NCBI GenBank assembly: GCA_026985615.1
Contig: JALSQD010000051.1
Span: 1-64,000, forward strand
Origin: Thermaceae bacterium
Lineage (GTDB): Bacteria > Deinococcota > Deinococci > Deinococcales > Marinithermaceae
Direction: 5' to 3'
DNA: 64,000 bases
Shown: positions 18,458-27,387 of the stretch, one piece after another
How the letters are laid out: each line of letters opens with the position of its first letter
Position numbering within the stretch: the first letter of the stretch is position 1
Made by a program: the position numbers and the translations under genes
The notes under the pieces: model-generated
What the model was told of the DNA's origin: nothing
The model's input: only the letters and a program-made list of their open reading frames with translations
Databases searched by the model: none

Positions 18458-20205
18458 TAGCCCACCTCCGCTTCCAGCCGCTGCATGCGCTCGAGCTCCG
18501 CGTAGTGTCCGCCCCGCGCCAGCAACTCCTCGTGGGTACCCTCCTCAACCACGCGCCCGCCCTCGAGCACCACGATCCAGTCGGCGTGAGCCAGCGTGGA
18601 GACGCGATGGCTGATGAGCACCGTCGTCCGCCGACCCAGCACCTCGCGCAGGCCGCGCAGGATACGCGCTTCGGTCTCGGTGTCCACTGCGCTCATGGCG
18701 TCGTCGAGGATGAGCACGTCGGGCTCCTTGGCCAGCGCACGCGCCAGCGCCACCCGCTGGCGCTGGCCGCCCGAGAGCGTCACGCCGCGCTCGCCCAGGA
18801 GGGTCTGGTAACCATCGGGGAAGGCCATGATGTCGTCGTGGACGCCAGCGAGCTTAGCCGCCCAGACCACCCGCTCCATGTCGAGCTCGGGCAGGCCGAA
18901 GGCGATGTTCTCGGCAATGGTTTCGGAGAAGAGGAAGGGCTCCTGCTGCACCCCAGCCATGCGGCCGCGCAGCGCCTTGAGGGGAATCTTCTCGATGGAG
19001 TGGCCGCCCACCAGGACGCGCCCGCGCGTGGGCTCGAGCAGCCGGGGGATCAGACGCGCCAGCATCGTCTTGCCGCTACCGGTGCGACCGGTGATGCCGA
19101 GCGTGCGCCCGGCGGGCACGACCAGCGAGACGCCGCGCAGCACCTCGCGCCCGTCGAGCTCGAGGTGAACGTCCTCGAAGCGGATCTCCGGGGCGAACTT
19201 GGTGAGCCGCGAATCGGTCTGCGGCCCGTCCTTGATCCGGGGCTCGGCCTCGAAGAGCTCGCTCAGGCGCTGCCAGCTCGTGGCCCCGCGCTGCCACAAC
19301 CCCATGACCCAACCCAGCCCCAGCATGGGCCAGGCGAGCTGCAACAGATAGGTGTTGAACTGCACGAACTCGCCCAGTGTCATCCGCCCCTGTACCACCA
19401 TGCCGCCGCCGATCCAGAGCACCAGCACCGCCGCCAGCCCCATGAGCAGGCTCATCACAGCGTGCAGGGGGCCGTCCACGCGCGCCAGCGCCAGACTGCG
19501 GCGAATGTACTCGCGGTTGAGCTCCTGGAAGCGCCGGGTCTCGCGGTCCTCGATGGCGAAGCCCTTGACCACACGAATACCCGAGAAGTTCTCCTGGGCG
19601 AAGGTGCTAATTTTGTCGAAGACCTCCTGCGCCGCGCGGTAGCGCTGGTGGATGAGCGTGAGCAGGTAGCGCACCACGAAGAAGACGGGCACGACCACGA
19701 GCAGCATCCAGGCGGCCAGGGTGGCGTTGACCAGGAACATGGCCACCGCGGTCATGCCCAAAAACCAGACAATGCGCCAACCCATGTTGATGCCCGGGCC
19801 TAGAAGCTCCCGCACCGCCCCCAGATCGGTGTTGAGCTTGTTCATCAAATCGCCCACGCGCTCGCGGGCATGAAAGTAGAAGTCGAGATGGAGAAGCTTG
19901 TGAAAAAGCGCCTTGCGGATCTCGTATTCGATCTCGCGGCTGGCGACGATGCTGAGGCGGCGCTGCCCCCAGCTGAGGAGGCTGACCACGACCCAGACCG
20001 CCACCAGCCCCAGCGCCCAGTCCACATAGCGGGGGCTGCCCGCCTGGATGGCGTCGATGGCCTTGCGGATGAAGTAGGGGCCGAGGATGACCCCCAGCTG
20101 CACCAGCAGGCCAAAGGTCAGGCCGACCGCGTACTTCCAGGCGTAGGGGCGGGCGAAGGGCGCCACACCGCGAAGGAAGGTCAATACTGACCGGTCAGTT
20201 CTCAC
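18457..20205 (-). CDS. tmrB: heterodimeric ABC multidrug exporter, TmrB-like half (degenerate ATPase site)
   Basis: 582 residues from the GTG at 20205. Export domain (about 15-310), then ATPase: Walker A GRTGSGKTML, signature LSGGQRQRVALARALA, Walker B VLILDDAMSAVD. The usual catalytic Glu is Asp, as known for TmrB, so one of the two ATP sites of the heterodimer would be inactive. Start choice: TAGAGT (20213-20218, minus strand) lies 7 nt before this GTG, fitting the leaderless pattern of the window; a second GTG at 20214 is possible. A 14-bp palindrome ACTGACCGGTCAGT lies over the first codons and could bind a repressor. Confidence 0.87.
   Translation of the reverse strand: MRTDRSVLTFLRGVAPFARPYAWKYAVGLTFGLLVQLGVILGPYFIRKAIDAIQAGSPRYVDWALGLVAVWVVVSLLSWGQRRLSIVASREIEYEIRKALFHKLLHLDFYFHARERVGDLMNKLNTDLGAVRELLGPGINMGWRIVWFLGMTAVAMFLVNATLAAWMLLVVVPVFFVVRYLLTLIHQRYRAAQEVFDKISTFAQENFSGIRVVKGFAIEDRETRRFQELNREYIRRSLALARVDGPLHAVMSLLMGLAAVLVLWIGGGMVVQGRMTLGEFVQFNTYLLQLAWPMLGLGWVMGLWQRGATSWQRLSELFEAEPRIKDGPQTDSRLTKFAPEIRFEDVHLELDGREVLRGVSLVVPAGRTLGITGRTGSGKTMLARLIPRLLEPTRGRVLVGGHSIEKIPLKALRGRMAGVQQEPFLFSETIAENIAFGLPELDMERVVWAAKLAGVHDDIMAFPDGYQTLLGERGVTLSGGQRQRVALARALAKEPDVLILDDAMSAVDTETEARILRGLREVLGRRTTVLISHRVSTLAHADWIVVLEGGRVVEEGTHEELLARGGHYAELERMQRLEAEVG
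20186..20199. promoter_or_regulatory. 14-bp palindrome at the tmrB start, probable repressor operator
   Basis: ACTGACCGGTCAGT is a perfect palindrome lying 7-20 nt downstream of the likely transcription start of tmrBA. The TGACC/GGTCA half-sites are shared with 1825-1846 and 32659-32672. Confidence 0.6.
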
Positions 20206-20212
20206 GCTCTCC

Positions 20213-20218
20213 ACTCTA
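20213..20218 (-). promoter_or_regulatory. -10 box for leaderless tmrBA mRNA
   Basis: TAGAGT on the minus strand, 7 nt before the GTG at 20205. Confidence 0.45.
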
Positions 20219-20238
20219 CATCTCCGCGCAAGCGGGTG

Positions 20239-21084
20239 TTAACCCTGCGCCCGTTCCACGCGCACCAACGCTTCTTCAGGATCGTCGCCCAGCACGTACA
20301 CGGCGGCAGGTTTGGTCATCTTGGCCTCGATCCGCCGCGCCAGCCGCTCGACTGCCGGGCAGTGGTCACAGGCAAGCAGCACCACCGCATCCACCCGGCC
20401 CAGCCGACCCAGGTAGTGGGCCGCACCCGCGAACTCGAGGTCGGTGGGCAGGTCGATCTTGAGACCGAGCCGCGCGCCCTCGTCGCGCAGGCGCTCGGGG
20501 CTCGCGTCGGGCCGCGCCAGCGTCCAGCCGCGTGCCTCGGCGGCATGCACAAGTTCGGGGTAGAGCCGCGGGTCTTCCAGTAGATAAGGCATGGCCGCCA
20601 CACCCAAAAGCCGCGCGGAGTGCGGCATGGCGGGCGGCTTGTAAGGGACGAGCAAGCGGCGGGTGGCGTCGAGGGCGCGGCGCACCTCCTGGGGGTTTTG
20701 CACCAGCCCCTGCCCGACCTGCGCCGCCAGCCCCAGCACCGCCCCGGAACGCTCCGGCGGAACCCGCCACAGTGGCGGAAGGCCGGACAGCTCACGCTCG
20801 AGCATGCTCGCCGGGTCCACCGCCCAGGGGCACTGGCCGCTGCCGCGGGGGCTCTCCCCCACCGCCTCGGGCACGAGCACCGCCTCGGCACCGCGGGCCT
20901 TGAGCTCGAGCACCCGCGCCGCCAGCAGCCGCGCCGGACGGGGCCAGGCCTCCTCGAGCCGCGCGAGCGCCTCGCTCGCGGGCAGCCGCGGCACCAATAC
21001 CTCAACGCCCAGCTCGGCCAGGTAGGCCCGCCAGAAGGACAGGTAGCGCTCGTTCATCCAGGTGTCCAGCACGCCTACACGCAT
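20239..21084 (-). CDS. DUF2229-like protein (acyl-CoA dehydratase activase-related)
   Basis: 281 residues. The N terminus MRVGVLDTWMNERYLSFWRA followed by YLAELGVEVLVP, then ARGAEAVLVPEAVGES and a conserved-looking QCPW (about residue 95-98), resemble the DUF2229 module found next to or fused with 2-hydroxyacyl-CoA dehydratase activases. Near the C terminus are Cys residues in LLACDHCPAVERLARRIEAK. No ATPase module and no dehydratase subunit is present nearby, so this stands alone. The ATG at 21084 has GGAGGT upstream and an extended -10-like TGGTAGGGT at 21097-21105. It may be a small Fe-S or CoA-binding protein; the function is unassigned. Confidence 0.55.
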   Translation of the reverse strand: MRVGVLDTWMNERYLSFWRAYLAELGVEVLVPRLPASEALARLEEAWPRPARLLAARVLELKARGAEAVLVPEAVGESPRGSGQCPWAVDPASMLERELSGLPPLWRVPPERSGAVLGLAAQVGQGLVQNPQEVRRALDATRRLLVPYKPPAMPHSARLLGVAAMPYLLEDPRLYPELVHAAEARGWTLARPDASPERLRDEGARLGLKIDLPTDLEFAGAAHYLGRLGRVDAVVLLACDHCPAVERLARRIEAKMTKPAAVYVLGDDPEEALVRVERAQG

Positions 21085-21111
21085 CGAACCTCCACCCTAC
21101 CACACGCGCGC

Positions 21112-21420
21112 TCAGTCTCCGGCGGGCGCGAACTCCTCGCGGCGCAGCAACCAGCCCTCGCCGCTGTCGAGGTCCACGTCGATCACCAAACCGGCGAGCT
21201 CGTCGGGGAAGGCGGCGAATACCTCGGCCAGGTCGGGGTGCCAGTGCACCCGCCCGCCCGCGGCCTCGGCCAGCGGGCGGGCCAGGGCCGCGCTTGAGAA
21301 GGCGTACATGAAGAGCTCGCCGCCGAGCTCGACCGTGGCGTAGCTCACACCCTCGGCGTCGTCCACCTGGGCGACGTAGTAGACCCCGTTTTCTTCAAGC
21401 TTGCGAAGTAGCTCGTCCAC
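21112..21420 (-). CDS. small hypothetical acidic protein
   Basis: 102 residues ([20 protein letters not shown]...). I do not recognise a family. It reads as a soluble alpha/beta protein rich in acidic residues, ending RREEFAPAGD. The GTG at 21420 is chosen because GGAGGTG lies about 5 nt upstream, inside the end of the M20 peptidase gene; the two overlap by 26 nt, which suggests coupled translation. Third in a response regulator - peptidase - small gene row. Confidence 0.65.
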   Translation of the reverse strand: MDELLRKLEENGVYYVAQVDDAEGVSYATVELGGELFMYAFSSAALARPLAEAAGGRVHWHPDLAEVFAAFPDELAGLVIDVDLDSGEGWLLRREEFAPAGD

Positions 21421-22414
21421 CGTAACACCTCCAGAAGGCGCGCAGCAGGGCAACGCCCTGGTCGAGCGAGGCCGGGTCCACCCACTCGGCCTCGGTGTGG
21501 GCCCCGCCGCCGCGGTAGACACCCAGCGTAATCGCGGGGATACCCTGCTCGACGGCGGCGGCCATGTCGGTGGAGCCGGCACCCTCCTCCAGCGTCACCC
21601 CCGCGGCGGCCCCCGCTTCGCGGGCACAGGCGAGCAGGTCGGCGTTGGCGGTGGAGCCCGCGGGCCGGCGGCCGAGGAGCTGCACCTCGGTCTCCACCTG
21701 CTCGAGGTGGGCCGCCTCCATCGCCGCCGTGCGTATCCGCCGCTCGGCCTCGTCGAGCCGCACCGGGTCCACCGCGCGTACGTCGAGGGCGAGCCCCACC
21801 TCCTCGGGGATCGCGTTGATCGCGCCGCCGCCCCAGACCCGCGCCACGCTGCGGCTCGCGCCCTCGCAACAGGGAAGCGCCTGCACCGCCTGGATCATCC
21901 GCCCCAGCGCCCAAGCTGGGTTGGGCGCGCTGCGGTCACCCCAGGAGTGGCCGCCCGTGGCCAGGAAGCGCACCTCGTAGCGCACCGAGCCAAGGGCGCG
22001 GCTAACGAGGCTACCCAGGTAGCCGTCCACGGCCACGAAAGCCGCAGGCCGCTGCTCGCGCACGAAGGCGCGTGCGCCGCGCAGGTTGCCCAGGCCCTCC
22101 TCACCCACGGTGAAGGCCAGGGTTGCGCCCTCGGGCACCCGCTCCCAGGCGGTCGCCAGCACGGCCACGCCGCTGGAGTTGTCGCCTGCGGCGGGCCCCC
22201 ACCAGCGCTCCTCCTCGAGCGTGAGCGGCCGGGGCTCGAGCACCGTGTCGATGTGGGCGGCGAAGGCCACCGGACCCCCGCCCACCCAGAGGTTGCCCTC
22301 CTCATCACGGCGCACCTCCTCCCCGCGCGCGGCAAAAAAATTGGCCAGGAACTCGGCCCTGGCCTCGTCGCCGGCCACCGCCCCGAAGCGGCGCAAAAAG
22401 TCTTGCGGCGTCAT
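21395..22414 (-). CDS. M20-family zinc metallopeptidase
   Basis: 339 residues. Exo- or amidohydrolase with the co-catalytic di-zinc site: FAAHIDTV (His, Asp; about 52-59), AAGDNSSG (bridging Asp), [10 protein letters not shown] (catalytic Glu and ligand), VDGYLG, and a last His in [12 protein letters not shown] (about 306-317). A dimerisation insert starts near [16 protein letters not shown]. The short length and simple architecture fit aminoacyl or acyl-amino acid hydrolases. The start overlaps the response regulator stop by 4 nt (ATGA). Specificity cannot be told. Confidence 0.86.
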   Translation of the reverse strand: MTPQDFLRRFGAVAGDEARAEFLANFFAARGEEVRRDEEGNLWVGGGPVAFAAHIDTVLEPRPLTLEEERWWGPAAGDNSSGVAVLATAWERVPEGATLAFTVGEEGLGNLRGARAFVREQRPAAFVAVDGYLGSLVSRALGSVRYEVRFLATGGHSWGDRSAPNPAWALGRMIQAVQALPCCEGASRSVARVWGGGAINAIPEEVGLALDVRAVDPVRLDEAERRIRTAAMEAAHLEQVETEVQLLGRRPAGSTANADLLACAREAGAAAGVTLEEGAGSTDMAAAVEQGIPAITLGVYRGGGAHTEAEWVDPASLDQGVALLRAFWRCYGGRATSQA

Positions 22415-23061
22415 TCTTCGATGTCGGCCAGACCCTCGCGGATGGCGTAGAGCGCAGCCTGGGTGCGGTTGTTGAGGTGCAGCTTGGAGAAGATCTCGGA
22501 GAGCCGGTTGCGCACCGTCTTCTCGGAGATGCCCAGCTCGTCAGCGATCTCCTGGTTCGTCGCCCCCTGGGCCAGAAGGCGCAGGATCTGCACCTCACGG
22601 TCGGTGAGGTCGGCGTGGTGGGCCTGCGGCAGCACGTCGCGCTTGGCCCGGAAATCGTGGATGATCTGCTCGGCCAGCTCGGCGTCGAGCAGCACCTCGC
22701 CCTCGTTGACCCGCCGCACCGCGTCGACCAGCGCCTCGGCGTCCACGTCCTTGAGGAGGTAGCCGCGCGCGCCGGCCTTGACCGCCTCGAAGACGTAAGC
22801 GTCCTGACGGTACATGGTGAGCATAATCACCCGGGCCTCGGGAAACTCCTTGAGGATCTCCTTGGTGGCCTCCACGCCGTCCAGGCCGGGCATCTGGATG
22901 TCCATCAGGATGATGTCGGGGCGCGTCTCGAGCGCCGCGCGCAGGGCTTCGCGCCCGCTGGCCGCCTCGCCGATCACCCGCAGGTCGCCCTCGGCCTCCA
23001 GCAGGGAGCGCAAGCCCTGCCGGAACAAAGAGTGATCGTCGGCTATAAGGATTCGAATCAT
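22411..23061 (-). CDS. NarL/FixJ-type response regulator
   Basis: 216 residues. Receiver domain (1-120) with acidic pair ADDH, phosphorylated Asp in [14 protein letters not shown] (about 55), Thr in IMLTMYRQD and Lys in LLKDVD. LuxR-type helix-turn-helix at about 148-210: [20 protein letters not shown] with [20 protein letters not shown]. No histidine kinase is encoded beside it in this window, so the cognate sensor is elsewhere. TAAAAT lies 7 nt before the ATG, suggesting a leaderless mRNA. It heads an operon with the M20 peptidase and a small gene, an unusual arrangement. Confidence 0.92.
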   Translation of the reverse strand: MIRILIADDHSLFRQGLRSLLEAEGDLRVIGEAASGREALRAALETRPDIILMDIQMPGLDGVEATKEILKEFPEARVIMLTMYRQDAYVFEAVKAGARGYLLKDVDAEALVDAVRRVNEGEVLLDAELAEQIIHDFRAKRDVLPQAHHADLTDREVQILRLLAQGATNQEIADELGISEKTVRNRLSEIFSKLHLNNRTQAALYAIREGLADIEE

Positions 23062-23068
23062 CCCGTAT

Positions 23069-23074
23069 ATTTTA
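23069..23074 (-). promoter_or_regulatory. -10 box for leaderless response regulator mRNA
   Basis: TAAAAT on the minus strand, 7 nt before the ATG at 23061, in a short AT-rich island. Confidence 0.55.
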
Positions 23075-23101
23075 AACGAAAAGGGCCCGCTGCGCGCGTG
23101 C

Positions 23102-23107
23102 TAGAAT
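23102..23107 (+). promoter_or_regulatory. extended -10 promoter of the dsRNA-binding protein gene
   Basis: TAGAAT preceded by TGC (extended -10); a leader of about 45 nt runs to the GTG at 23157. No clear -35. Confidence 0.5.
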
Positions 23108-23156
23108 GCGCTCGGCGCCCATGGGCGCAAAACTCCATGCGCAACGAGGTCCACAC

Positions 23157-23648
23157 GTGACACACCCTAAATCTGCCCTGAACGCTTACTGCCAGAGCAA
23201 GGGGCTTCCCCTGCCCAAGTTCGAGACCCGCGGTACCGGTACCGAGGACGACCCCCTCTTCATCAGCGACGTCTCCCTGGAGGGCGAGCTCCTCGCCACC
23301 GGCCAGGGGCGCAGCAAGCGCGAGGCCGAGAAGGTGGCCGCCGAGCTGGCGCTCGAGCTGCTGAAGCGCACCCACGGCGAGCCGCAAACGAAGAACCGCA
23401 AGCGCCGGCGCAAGTCGCGCGGCGGCGGGAGCGGCGAGGCCGTCGCCAGCCCCGAAAGCGAGGCAGTCGCGCCCGCCGAAGCCAGCGGCGGCTGGCCCAT
23501 CTACCCCGAGGTGCTGGCCGAGGCCCTGCGCATCGCCGACGCCCGCCTGCCGGCGAGCGTGAAGGGGCGCGACGTGCGCGAGGAGCTGGCCCGCTTCGCG
23601 GGGGATATTTACAAAACCCTACTGGAGGACTTAGGATTAACCAGCTGA
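23157..23648 (+). CDS. stand-alone double-stranded RNA-binding domain protein
   Basis: 163 residues. Residues about 3-72 match a dsRBD: PKSALNAYCQSKGLPLPKFE (helix 1 and loop), FISDVSLEGELLATGQGRSK (beta strands), and SKREAEKVAAELALELL (helix 2 with the RNA-binding SK-x2-AE-x-AA pattern). A basic linker (KNRKRRRKSRGGG) joins it to a helical C-terminal part (about 110-163, YPEVLAEALRIADARL...). No RNase III catalytic domain is fused. The GTG at 23157 has GAGGT about 7 nt upstream. In bacteria the dsRBD is usually part of RNase III, so this protein may be an RNA chaperone or modulator. The NnrS-like gene follows after 15 nt. Confidence 0.85.
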   Translation: MTHPKSALNAYCQSKGLPLPKFETRGTGTEDDPLFISDVSLEGELLATGQGRSKREAEKVAAELALELLKRTHGEPQTKNRKRRRKSRGGGSGEAVASPESEAVAPAEASGGWPIYPEVLAEALRIADARLPASVKGRDVREELARFAGDIYKTLLEDLGLTS

Positions 23649-23663
23649 GGCCGGGAGGCGCGC

Positions 23664-24731
23664 ATGGTACTACGCGTAGGTTTGCTGGCAAGTTCGGTGC
23701 TGCTCATGGTCAGCGGCCTGTGGGCCGGTGAGGTGCGGCTGGGCTGGAACCTGCCCGCAGGCGGACTCGCGGGGCTGCACGGTCCCCTGATGGTGGCGGC
23801 CTTCTTCGGCACGCTGATCGCGCTCGAGCGCGCGGTAGGACTGGGCAAAGCTTGGACCTACGTCGGGCCCGCGCTCATGGCCATCGGCGGCCTGGCCTTC
23901 TTCTTCCACCTCGACCTGCGCTGGATCATGCTTACCCTCACCGTGGGCGCGGGCTTCTACGTGGCCGTGGCCGCCTACATCTACAAGCTCCAACCCGCCG
24001 ACTTCACGCTAGTCATGGGGCTGGGTGCGCTGGCGCTCTTCCTCGGCGACCTCGCCTGGGTGCTGGGTGCGCCGCGCCAGGTCATGAGCCTGTGGTGGAT
24101 GGCCTTCCTGGTCTTCATCGTCGCGGGCGAGCGGCTCGAGCTCTCCCGCTTTGTGCCCAAACCCCTCGCCGCCATCCGCGGCTTCATCGCGGTGACGTTG
24201 CTCACGCTGCTGGGGCTGGTCCTCGCCACCTTTGGCGTCCACCACGCCGACCGCCTGGTGGGACTAGGGTTTTTGCTCCAAGGCGTCTGGCTGCTGCGCT
24301 TCGATATCGCCTGGGCCAACGCCCGCCACCGCGAGGGCGTGCACAAGTTCATGGGCATCAGCCTGCTCACCGCCTACGTCTGGCTGCTAATCGGCGGCGT
24401 GTGGATGGCGCTCGCCGGCCTGCCGCCGGCGGGGCTAGGCTACGACGCCCCCCTCCACGCGATCTTCGTGGGATTCACCTTCGCCATGGTCTTCGGCCAT
24501 GCACCGGTTATCTTCCCCGCGGTGCTGCGCCTCAAGATTCGTTTCCACCCGGCGATGTACAACCCACTCTGGCTGCTGCACGCCGCGCTCGCGGCCCGCA
24601 TCCTGGGCGACCTCTTCCCCAACCAACCGCTGCGGCTGTGGGGCGGCATGCTCAGCGGCATCGCGGTGGTGATCTACTTCGGCCTGGCCATGGCCGTGAC
24701 CATCTTCGGTCCCGACGACGAAACTCAGTAG
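23664..24731 (+). CDS. polytopic membrane protein, NnrS-like
   Basis: 355 residues with about ten hydrophobic segments and several conserved-looking His residues in or near helices (GLHGPLMVAAFF, APLHAIFVGFTFAMVFGHAP, WLLHAALAARIL). This general pattern resembles the NnrS family, haem/copper membrane proteins linked to nitrogen-oxide stress, but the match is by appearance only. GGGAGG lies 6-7 nt before the ATG at 23664. It ends by overlapping the converging radical SAM gene by 7 nt. Confidence 0.6.
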   Translation: MVLRVGLLASSVLLMVSGLWAGEVRLGWNLPAGGLAGLHGPLMVAAFFGTLIALERAVGLGKAWTYVGPALMAIGGLAFFFHLDLRWIMLTLTVGAGFYVAVAAYIYKLQPADFTLVMGLGALALFLGDLAWVLGAPRQVMSLWWMAFLVFIVAGERLELSRFVPKPLAAIRGFIAVTLLTLLGLVLATFGVHHADRLVGLGFLLQGVWLLRFDIAWANARHREGVHKFMGISLLTAYVWLLIGGVWMALAGLPPAGLGYDAPLHAIFVGFTFAMVFGHAPVIFPAVLRLKIRFHPAMYNPLWLLHAALAARILGDLFPNQPLRLWGGMLSGIAVVIYFGLAMAVTIFGPDDETQ

Positions 24732-25849
24732 ATGAACTCGCGGATGTCGTAGCGCGCGGCGCGCACGCCCAGCCGGCGCACCTCGGCGGCGAGGCGCGCG
24801 GTCTCGGCCTCGATCTCGCCCCAGTCCATGGGCGTCAGCCCCGCCGCAGCGCGCTCGCGGGCGTAGGCCGAGTCGGGGTGCTCGACGAAGGGCGAGAGGT
24901 AGACGAGATCGCGCCGATCGAGCGGCATCTGCGCCAGCGCCTCGAGCGTGGCCCGGGCATGGGCCTCGCGGTAGTCCCGCCCCCCCACGCCCACCATCAC
25001 GATCAACCCCACGCTCACCCCCGCGCCCTTGAGCTCGCGCACGAAGGCCTCAAGCTCGCGCGCGGAGCCGGGCTTGTTAAGAAAGGCCAGCAGCTCGTCA
25101 TGCCCCGTTTCCATACCCACGTAGACGCGCTCGAGCCCCAGCCGGGCAAGCTCACCCCAGTCGGCCGGGTCGTGCCGCTCGCCGCTGTAGAGGTCGACGA
25201 AGCCGTAGATCTCCCGGCCCGGAAAGACCTCGCGCACCGCCTCGAAGATAGGCAGCAGGCGCGAGTGCGAAAGCGCCAGGGCGTTGCCGTCGGCCAGGAA
25301 GACCCCCCGGCGCAGGAGCAGCTGGCGGCCCAGAAAGTCCTGCACCGCCTCGGCGTGCGTCCTCAACTGCTCGGGCATCTTGGCGTGGAAGGGACGGCCC
25401 TGGTAAAAACTGCAGAAGGTGCACTTGTTCCAGGTGCAACCCTCGGTGGCCTGCACCACGATGGCGAAGTACTGGTCGGGCGGCAGAATGGCGATGGGCC
25501 GGTAGATGGCGAAAAAGCGCTCGCGCTCGGCGGCGAGCCGCCCCGGGGTCCAGGGCACAATCTCGCGCGCGGCGCGCTCGGCGCAGTCACCCTGCAACTC
25601 GCGCGCGGCGCGCCGGGCGTACGCGTGTACGCGGGCGAAGACCTCGAGCGCCTCCTCGGGGCCGAGCACGCCGCGCTCGCGCGGCCCTCCCGGCGCGCGC
25701 CGGCGCCAGTGGAGGGTGCTGTCGAGGGCGCGCTTGTAGAGGGTTCCATCGTCGTAAAAGGTATAGAGCCGCCCCTCGCGGTCGAAGCTGAGGACATGCT
25801 GCGGGTCGGGGTGGATCAGGGTGGAGGCCTCACGGCACTCGGCGCGCAT
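24725..25849 (-). CDS. radical SAM protein
   Basis: 374 residues. The [4Fe-4S] motif is TEGCTWNKCTFCSFYQG (about 144-160), spaced CX4CX2C instead of the usual CX3CX2C; a Cys-x4-Cys variant is known in some uncharacterised radical SAM groups. The barrel continues with FLADGNALAL, GRERVYVGMET-like LERVYVGMETGHDELL, and SVGLIVMVGVGG. No auxiliary cluster domain is seen. A TACAAT box 8 nt before the ATG at 25849 suggests a leaderless mRNA, back to back with the promoter of the next gene. Substrate unknown. Confidence 0.85.
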   Translation of the reverse strand: MRAECREASTLIHPDPQHVLSFDREGRLYTFYDDGTLYKRALDSTLHWRRRAPGGPRERGVLGPEEALEVFARVHAYARRAARELQGDCAERAAREIVPWTPGRLAAERERFFAIYRPIAILPPDQYFAIVVQATEGCTWNKCTFCSFYQGRPFHAKMPEQLRTHAEAVQDFLGRQLLLRRGVFLADGNALALSHSRLLPIFEAVREVFPGREIYGFVDLYSGERHDPADWGELARLGLERVYVGMETGHDELLAFLNKPGSARELEAFVRELKGAGVSVGLIVMVGVGGRDYREAHARATLEALAQMPLDRRDLVYLSPFVEHPDSAYARERAAAGLTPMDWGEIEAETARLAAEVRRLGVRAARYDIREFIY

Positions 25850-25857
25850 ACCGCCGT

Positions 25858-25889
25858 ATTGTAATCCCGCCTACGGGCGTGTTTATGAT
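25858..25889. promoter_or_regulatory. back-to-back promoters of radical SAM and phosphotransferase genes
   Basis: Minus strand: TACAAT (25863-25858). Plus strand: TATGAT (25884-25889), 6 nt before the GTG at 25896, with a possible -35 TTGTAA at 25859-25864. The two promoters overlap. Confidence 0.6.
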
Positions 25890-25895
25890 GGGCAG

Positions 25896-26747
25896 GTGGC
25901 CACGCTGCACGTGCCCCGCGCCGTGACCCAGGCGCTCGAGCAGCGCCTCGGCACCCCGCTGCGCCCCGCCCTCGAAGGCCAGGAGGCGCGCGTTTTCCTC
26001 GGCGACGGCTACGTGGTCAAGGTCTACGGCCCCCACGAGGTCCACCTGCCCCGTCTGGAAGCGGCCAACCTGGCCCGCGCCGGCCTCAGCGACTGGCTCG
26101 TCAACGTCTGGAGCCCCGAAGCCCTCAGCGGCTACGCCGCGCTGGTGCTGCGGCGTTTCCCGGGCCATCCCTTCGAGCCGGAGCGCTTCGACGGCCGCGC
26201 CCTGGCCCGGCTCGCGGGCTTCGTGCTGCGGCTGCACCGGCTTCCCGAGCCGGGTCGGACCTCGGCGGAGCCGGTGCGGCGGCGGCTGGCGCGCTTTCGC
26301 GAGAGCCTGGCCGACGTACCCGCCGCGCTCGAGGCCATCGCCGCGCTCGAGCCGCGGCTGCATCTGCTGGACGGCGTGCCCCACGCCTTCGTCCACCACG
26401 ACCTCTGGGCCGGAAACGTGCTGCTGGCCGAGGGCGGGGCTGTGCTGGTGGTGGACTGGAGCCGTGCCGGCCCCGGCGACCCGGCGCACGACCTCGCCAT
26501 CCTCACCACCGGTAGCCTCAGCCTGCTCCCGCGCGCACGCTGCCTGCACGCCCTCACCCGCATCGCCCGCCGCTACCCCGAGCCGCTGGCGCTGTGGCGG
26601 CGGATCGCGCTGTGGATCCCGCTCACCTTCCTGCACGACCTCCACTGGTTCCGTGAAAAGGAGCCCCAGGGCTTCGAGGACGCGCTGGCCGACAAGCTTC
26701 CCCGCATCGAGTGGACGTTGCACGAGTTCCCACGGACCCCGTGGTAG
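25896..26747 (+). CDS. aminoglycoside phosphotransferase (APH)-fold kinase
   Basis: 283 residues from the GTG at 25896. Kinase-like fold with [15 protein letters not shown] (ATP-site Lys), [13 protein letters not shown] (Brenner motif HxDxxxxN, catalytic Asp, about 175-187) and [17 protein letters not shown] (metal-binding Asp). This family includes sugar and choline kinases, fructosamine kinases and drug kinases; nothing here shows drug resistance. TATGAT ends 6 nt before the GTG, so the message is probably leaderless. upp starts 10 nt after its stop. Confidence 0.82.
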   Translation: MATLHVPRAVTQALEQRLGTPLRPALEGQEARVFLGDGYVVKVYGPHEVHLPRLEAANLARAGLSDWLVNVWSPEALSGYAALVLRRFPGHPFEPERFDGRALARLAGFVLRLHRLPEPGRTSAEPVRRRLARFRESLADVPAALEAIAALEPRLHLLDGVPHAFVHHDLWAGNVLLAEGGAVLVVDWSRAGPGDPAHDLAILTTGSLSLLPRARCLHALTRIARRYPEPLALWRRIALWIPLTFLHDLHWFREKEPQGFEDALADKLPRIEWTLHEFPRTPW

Positions 26748-26757
26748 CTTGAAGTGG

Positions 26758-27384
26758 ATGAAGGTAACCACGGTCGACCATCCCCTGGTACAGCACAAGC
26801 TGGCCCTCATCCGCGACAAGAACACCGGCAGCAAGGACTTCCGCGAGCTCATGGCAGAGGTCAGCATGCTCATGGCCTACGAGGCCACCCGCGACCTCGA
26901 GCTCGAACGGACCATCGTCGAGACGCCGGTGGCCCCAGCCAAGGTCCAGGTGCTGGCGGGCAAGAAGCTGGCGCTGGTGGCTATCCTGCGCGCCGGGCTG
27001 GTGATGGTGGACGGCATCCTCCGCCTCATTCCTGCCGCGCGCGTGGGCCACATCGGCCTCTACCGCGACCCAAAGACGCTCGAGCCCACCCAGTACTACG
27101 CCAAGCTTCCGCCCGACATCGCCGAGCGACGCGTCTTCCTCACCGACCCCATGCTCGCTACCGGCGGCTCGGCGGTCCAGGCCATCCACGTCCTCAAAGA
27201 GCACGGCGCGACCCAGATCAAGCTGATGAGCATTATCGCCGCGCCCGAGGGCATCGAGCGCGTCATGAAAGCCCACCCCGACGTGGACATCTGCGTCGCC
27301 GCGGTGGACGAGCGCCTCAACGAGCACGGTTACATCGTCCCCGGTCTGGGCGACGCAGGCGACAGGATCTATGGAACCAAGTAG
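26758..27384 (+). CDS. upp: uracil phosphoribosyltransferase
   Basis: 208 residues, the normal length. Converts uracil and PRPP to UMP in pyrimidine salvage. Key motifs: [25 protein letters not shown] (flexible uracil-side loop), the PRPP-binding loop [17 protein letters not shown] (about 127-143), and the uracil-binding C terminus [18 protein letters not shown]. The ATG at 26758 is preceded by TAGCTT at a 7-nt gap, which fits a leaderless start inside the intergenic gap. All active-site segments are intact. Confidence 0.96.
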   Translation: MKVTTVDHPLVQHKLALIRDKNTGSKDFRELMAEVSMLMAYEATRDLELERTIVETPVAPAKVQVLAGKKLALVAILRAGLVMVDGILRLIPAARVGHIGLYRDPKTLEPTQYYAKLPPDIAERRVFLTDPMLATGGSAVQAIHVLKEHGATQIKLMSIIAAPEGIERVMKAHPDVDICVAAVDERLNEHGYIVPGLGDAGDRIYGTK

Positions 27385-27387
27385 CTT

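Noticed and set aside
16718..18460. 580-codon plus-strand open frame opposite tmrA
   Set aside because: Antisense shadow of an ABC exporter; no motif.
23852..25864. 670-codon plus-strand open frame
   Set aside because: It runs out of frame over the NnrS-like gene and antisense over the radical SAM gene, both with real motifs.
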